DNA of 64,000 nt. It comes from Bacteroidota bacterium. Lineage in GTDB: Bacteria > Bacteroidota > Bacteroidia > Sphingobacteriales > Sphingobacteriaceae. Position 1 is the first letter of the stretch; the number at the start of each line of letters is the position of its first letter. The notes under the pieces are model-generated. The model saw only the letters and a program-made list of their open reading frames with translations. It ran no database searches and was not told where the DNA came from. Of the stretch, positions 63,801 to 64,000 are shown piece after piece. Position numbers and translations under genes: made by a program. The DNA lies in the NCBI GenBank assembly GCA_023450085.1, contig JAEXHI010000012.1, forward strand, positions 1 through 64,000. The letters are read 5' to 3'.

Positions 63801-64000
63801 TCGCTTTCTTTTCTTGCGACGCAAAACCAAGTGAAGTAAATACAATAGTTACTTCTTTAACTGGTGCAGATATTTTATAATTACCATCATTATCGGTAAT
63901 CGCTACAATATTGGTGTTTTTAATTTTTACACTTACTGCTGGAATTGGTTGTCCGTCTTCGTCGGTCACTCTACCCGTTACTGTCGTGTTATCTTGATAG
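60898..64000 (-). CDS. SusC/RagA-family TonB-dependent transporter, truncated by window edge
   Basis: 1034 codons are visible in an open frame that runs off the right edge, so the signal peptide and true start are missing; the GTG at 63969 is internal (GRVTDEDGQP). The order is carboxypeptidase-regulatory-like domain (DEDGQPIPAVSVKIKNT ... VFTSLGFASQE), plug with the SusC phrase SNRIILRGENSLSG and ALVVVDGVVISSSSGR, then a barrel of about 850 residues with 'IESVTVLKGPGATALYGARG'. The C-terminus FGVNLNVSF ends in an aromatic residue as expected for an outer-membrane barrel. It is the transporter for the locus that follows. Confidence 0.93.
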   Translation of the reverse strand, partial: YQDNTTVTGRVTDEDGQPIPAVSVKIKNTNIVAITDNDGNYKISAPVKEVTIVFTSLGFASQEKKATGKASLNIVLVAQQNDLNEVVVTALNIKREEKALGYAISTLKPESITDAVSNNWTDALSGKVAGLNLLRSNGGPAGSNRIILRGENSLSGASEALVVVDGVVISSSSGRATGNGTSYMGDDSPTDYGTSLNDINPNDIESVTVLKGPGATALYGARGAGGAIVITTKLANPKAKGIGVSFSSNAAIEMVSRWPDYQYEYGQGDVGLEYYSYGRTEDGVSSGATSNAFGPKFDGQYFYQFDPKTLTTGTQRTPWVAYPNNRKDFFETGQTYTNSVSIEGGTKVNSIRFGYTNLNNTWIVPNTGYQRNTFSLALNQKITNKLQLSGKVNYTNRSSDNLPAVGYNAQTIMYGLIRMVPNADLDMFKTLWYPREEGVRQNKPLSQAGDNPYVIAYEMLNKSNRNTVTAYMQANYSFTNHLNLMVKGSIDMSYDARSQQRPKDTRKYLNGMYRTQNIFNQEVNLDFLLKYKRELSRKFDLDLSFGGSILKNKYDKEETRAERLFAPGIFNFANSMDVPLSYPYRSQFGVSSLYGMASFSYDRFIYLDLTGRKDWSSTLFSPDGEPSGFFYPSANLSLVLNEKLSMPHYFSLVKLRGSYAMVGSGGTTPYLTTYTYATETNFPSGLTNPLSVANAGLRPESTRSVEVGADIRMFNGRLGLDMAVYQNNTTDQILNVPVDRASGFNYAVLNSGEVRNRGIEITLNGTPIKNGKIFSWNMFGTFSANRNKVLSLADSVEVIQLQSGPGGRGSLEAHVGGTMGDLYGLGYERSPDGQIIYSNGYPVRSQTVKWLANVYPKWKASFGNEFKYKQFRLNVLFDAQFGGKAYSHTHANNAMGGQLKSTLPGRYNGLVGDGVIKNPDGTYRKNDVPATEIWTYYLEHFIPDNVEANIFSTDFIKFREARLDYTFTAKFLKKIKLQRASIGVYGRDLLIISNWPSFDPEFGTINNGQIQSGFEIGQFPATRTFGVNLNVSF

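Overview
The window looks like a chromosome segment of a Bacteroidota bacterium, most likely a Sphingobacteriaceae member close to Pedobacter. That is an inference from content: AT-rich DNA, SusC/SusD pairs, type IX secretion (T9SS) C-terminal sorting domains on many secreted proteins, a sigma/FecR/TonB-receptor/DUF4249 unit, and promoters with the Bacteroidota -7 box TAnnTTTG. No rRNA, tRNA, CRISPR array, transposase or phage gene was seen.

Layout. 1-8.2 kb: a tetranucleotide repeat, a secreted beta-lactamase-fold serine hydrolase, a two-gene cassette (a protein ending in a BclB-like exosporium domain, plus a T9SS protein) flanked by direct repeats, an LpxL-type acyltransferase and two paralogous PqiA-like membrane proteins. 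8.4-16.0 kb (minus): a tightly coupled five-gene MoxR-vWA-beta-propeller operon. 16.0-23.5 kb: a small TIMP-like secreted protein, a 1683-residue T9SS beta-helix protein and a TPR/HTH membrane regulator. 23.8-27.1 kb: a surface-sugar cluster (methyltransferase, glycosyltransferase, 3,4-ketoisomerase, aminotransferase). 27.1-32.6 kb: CHRD lipoprotein, ECF sigma, FecR-like anti-sigma, TonB receptor and DUF4249 lipoprotein. 32.9-37.3 kb: a T9SS purple-acid-phosphatase-like protein overlapping a seven-blade FG-GAP protein. 37.5-40.9 kb: an HxlR regulator divergent from an MFS exporter, and a class-C-type serine hydrolase. 41.1-46.8 kb: a defence island with an LlaJI/McrBC-like restriction-modification system and a convergent PD-(D/E)xK protein. 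47.1-64.0 kb (minus): a SusC/SusD nutrient locus with DUF5689 lipoprotein, modular T9SS proteins, two EEP-family phosphodiesterase/phosphatases, an organophosphate-type transporter, an SGNH hydrolase and mannose-6-phosphate isomerase. SusC is cut by the right edge.

How the genes may work together. The last locus reads as a pathway: bind at the surface (SusC/D), cut a phosphodiester or phosphoester (EEP enzymes), import an organophosphate (OPA-type transporter) and isomerise a hexose phosphate (ManA). A phosphorylated, possibly mannose-containing, glycan is my inferred substrate. The MoxR-vWA-propeller operon and the restriction system are two separate candidate conflict systems.

The most novel-looking signal is not a protein. 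Two intergenic loci (about 8230-8284 and 39316-39371) each carry a TAnnTTTG box, four spacer bases, the same 20-base segment GAGAGCGTTAATTTAGATGG, then a different strong hairpin and a U-run. They look like a family of about 55-nt RNAs with a fixed 5' end and a variable terminator stem.
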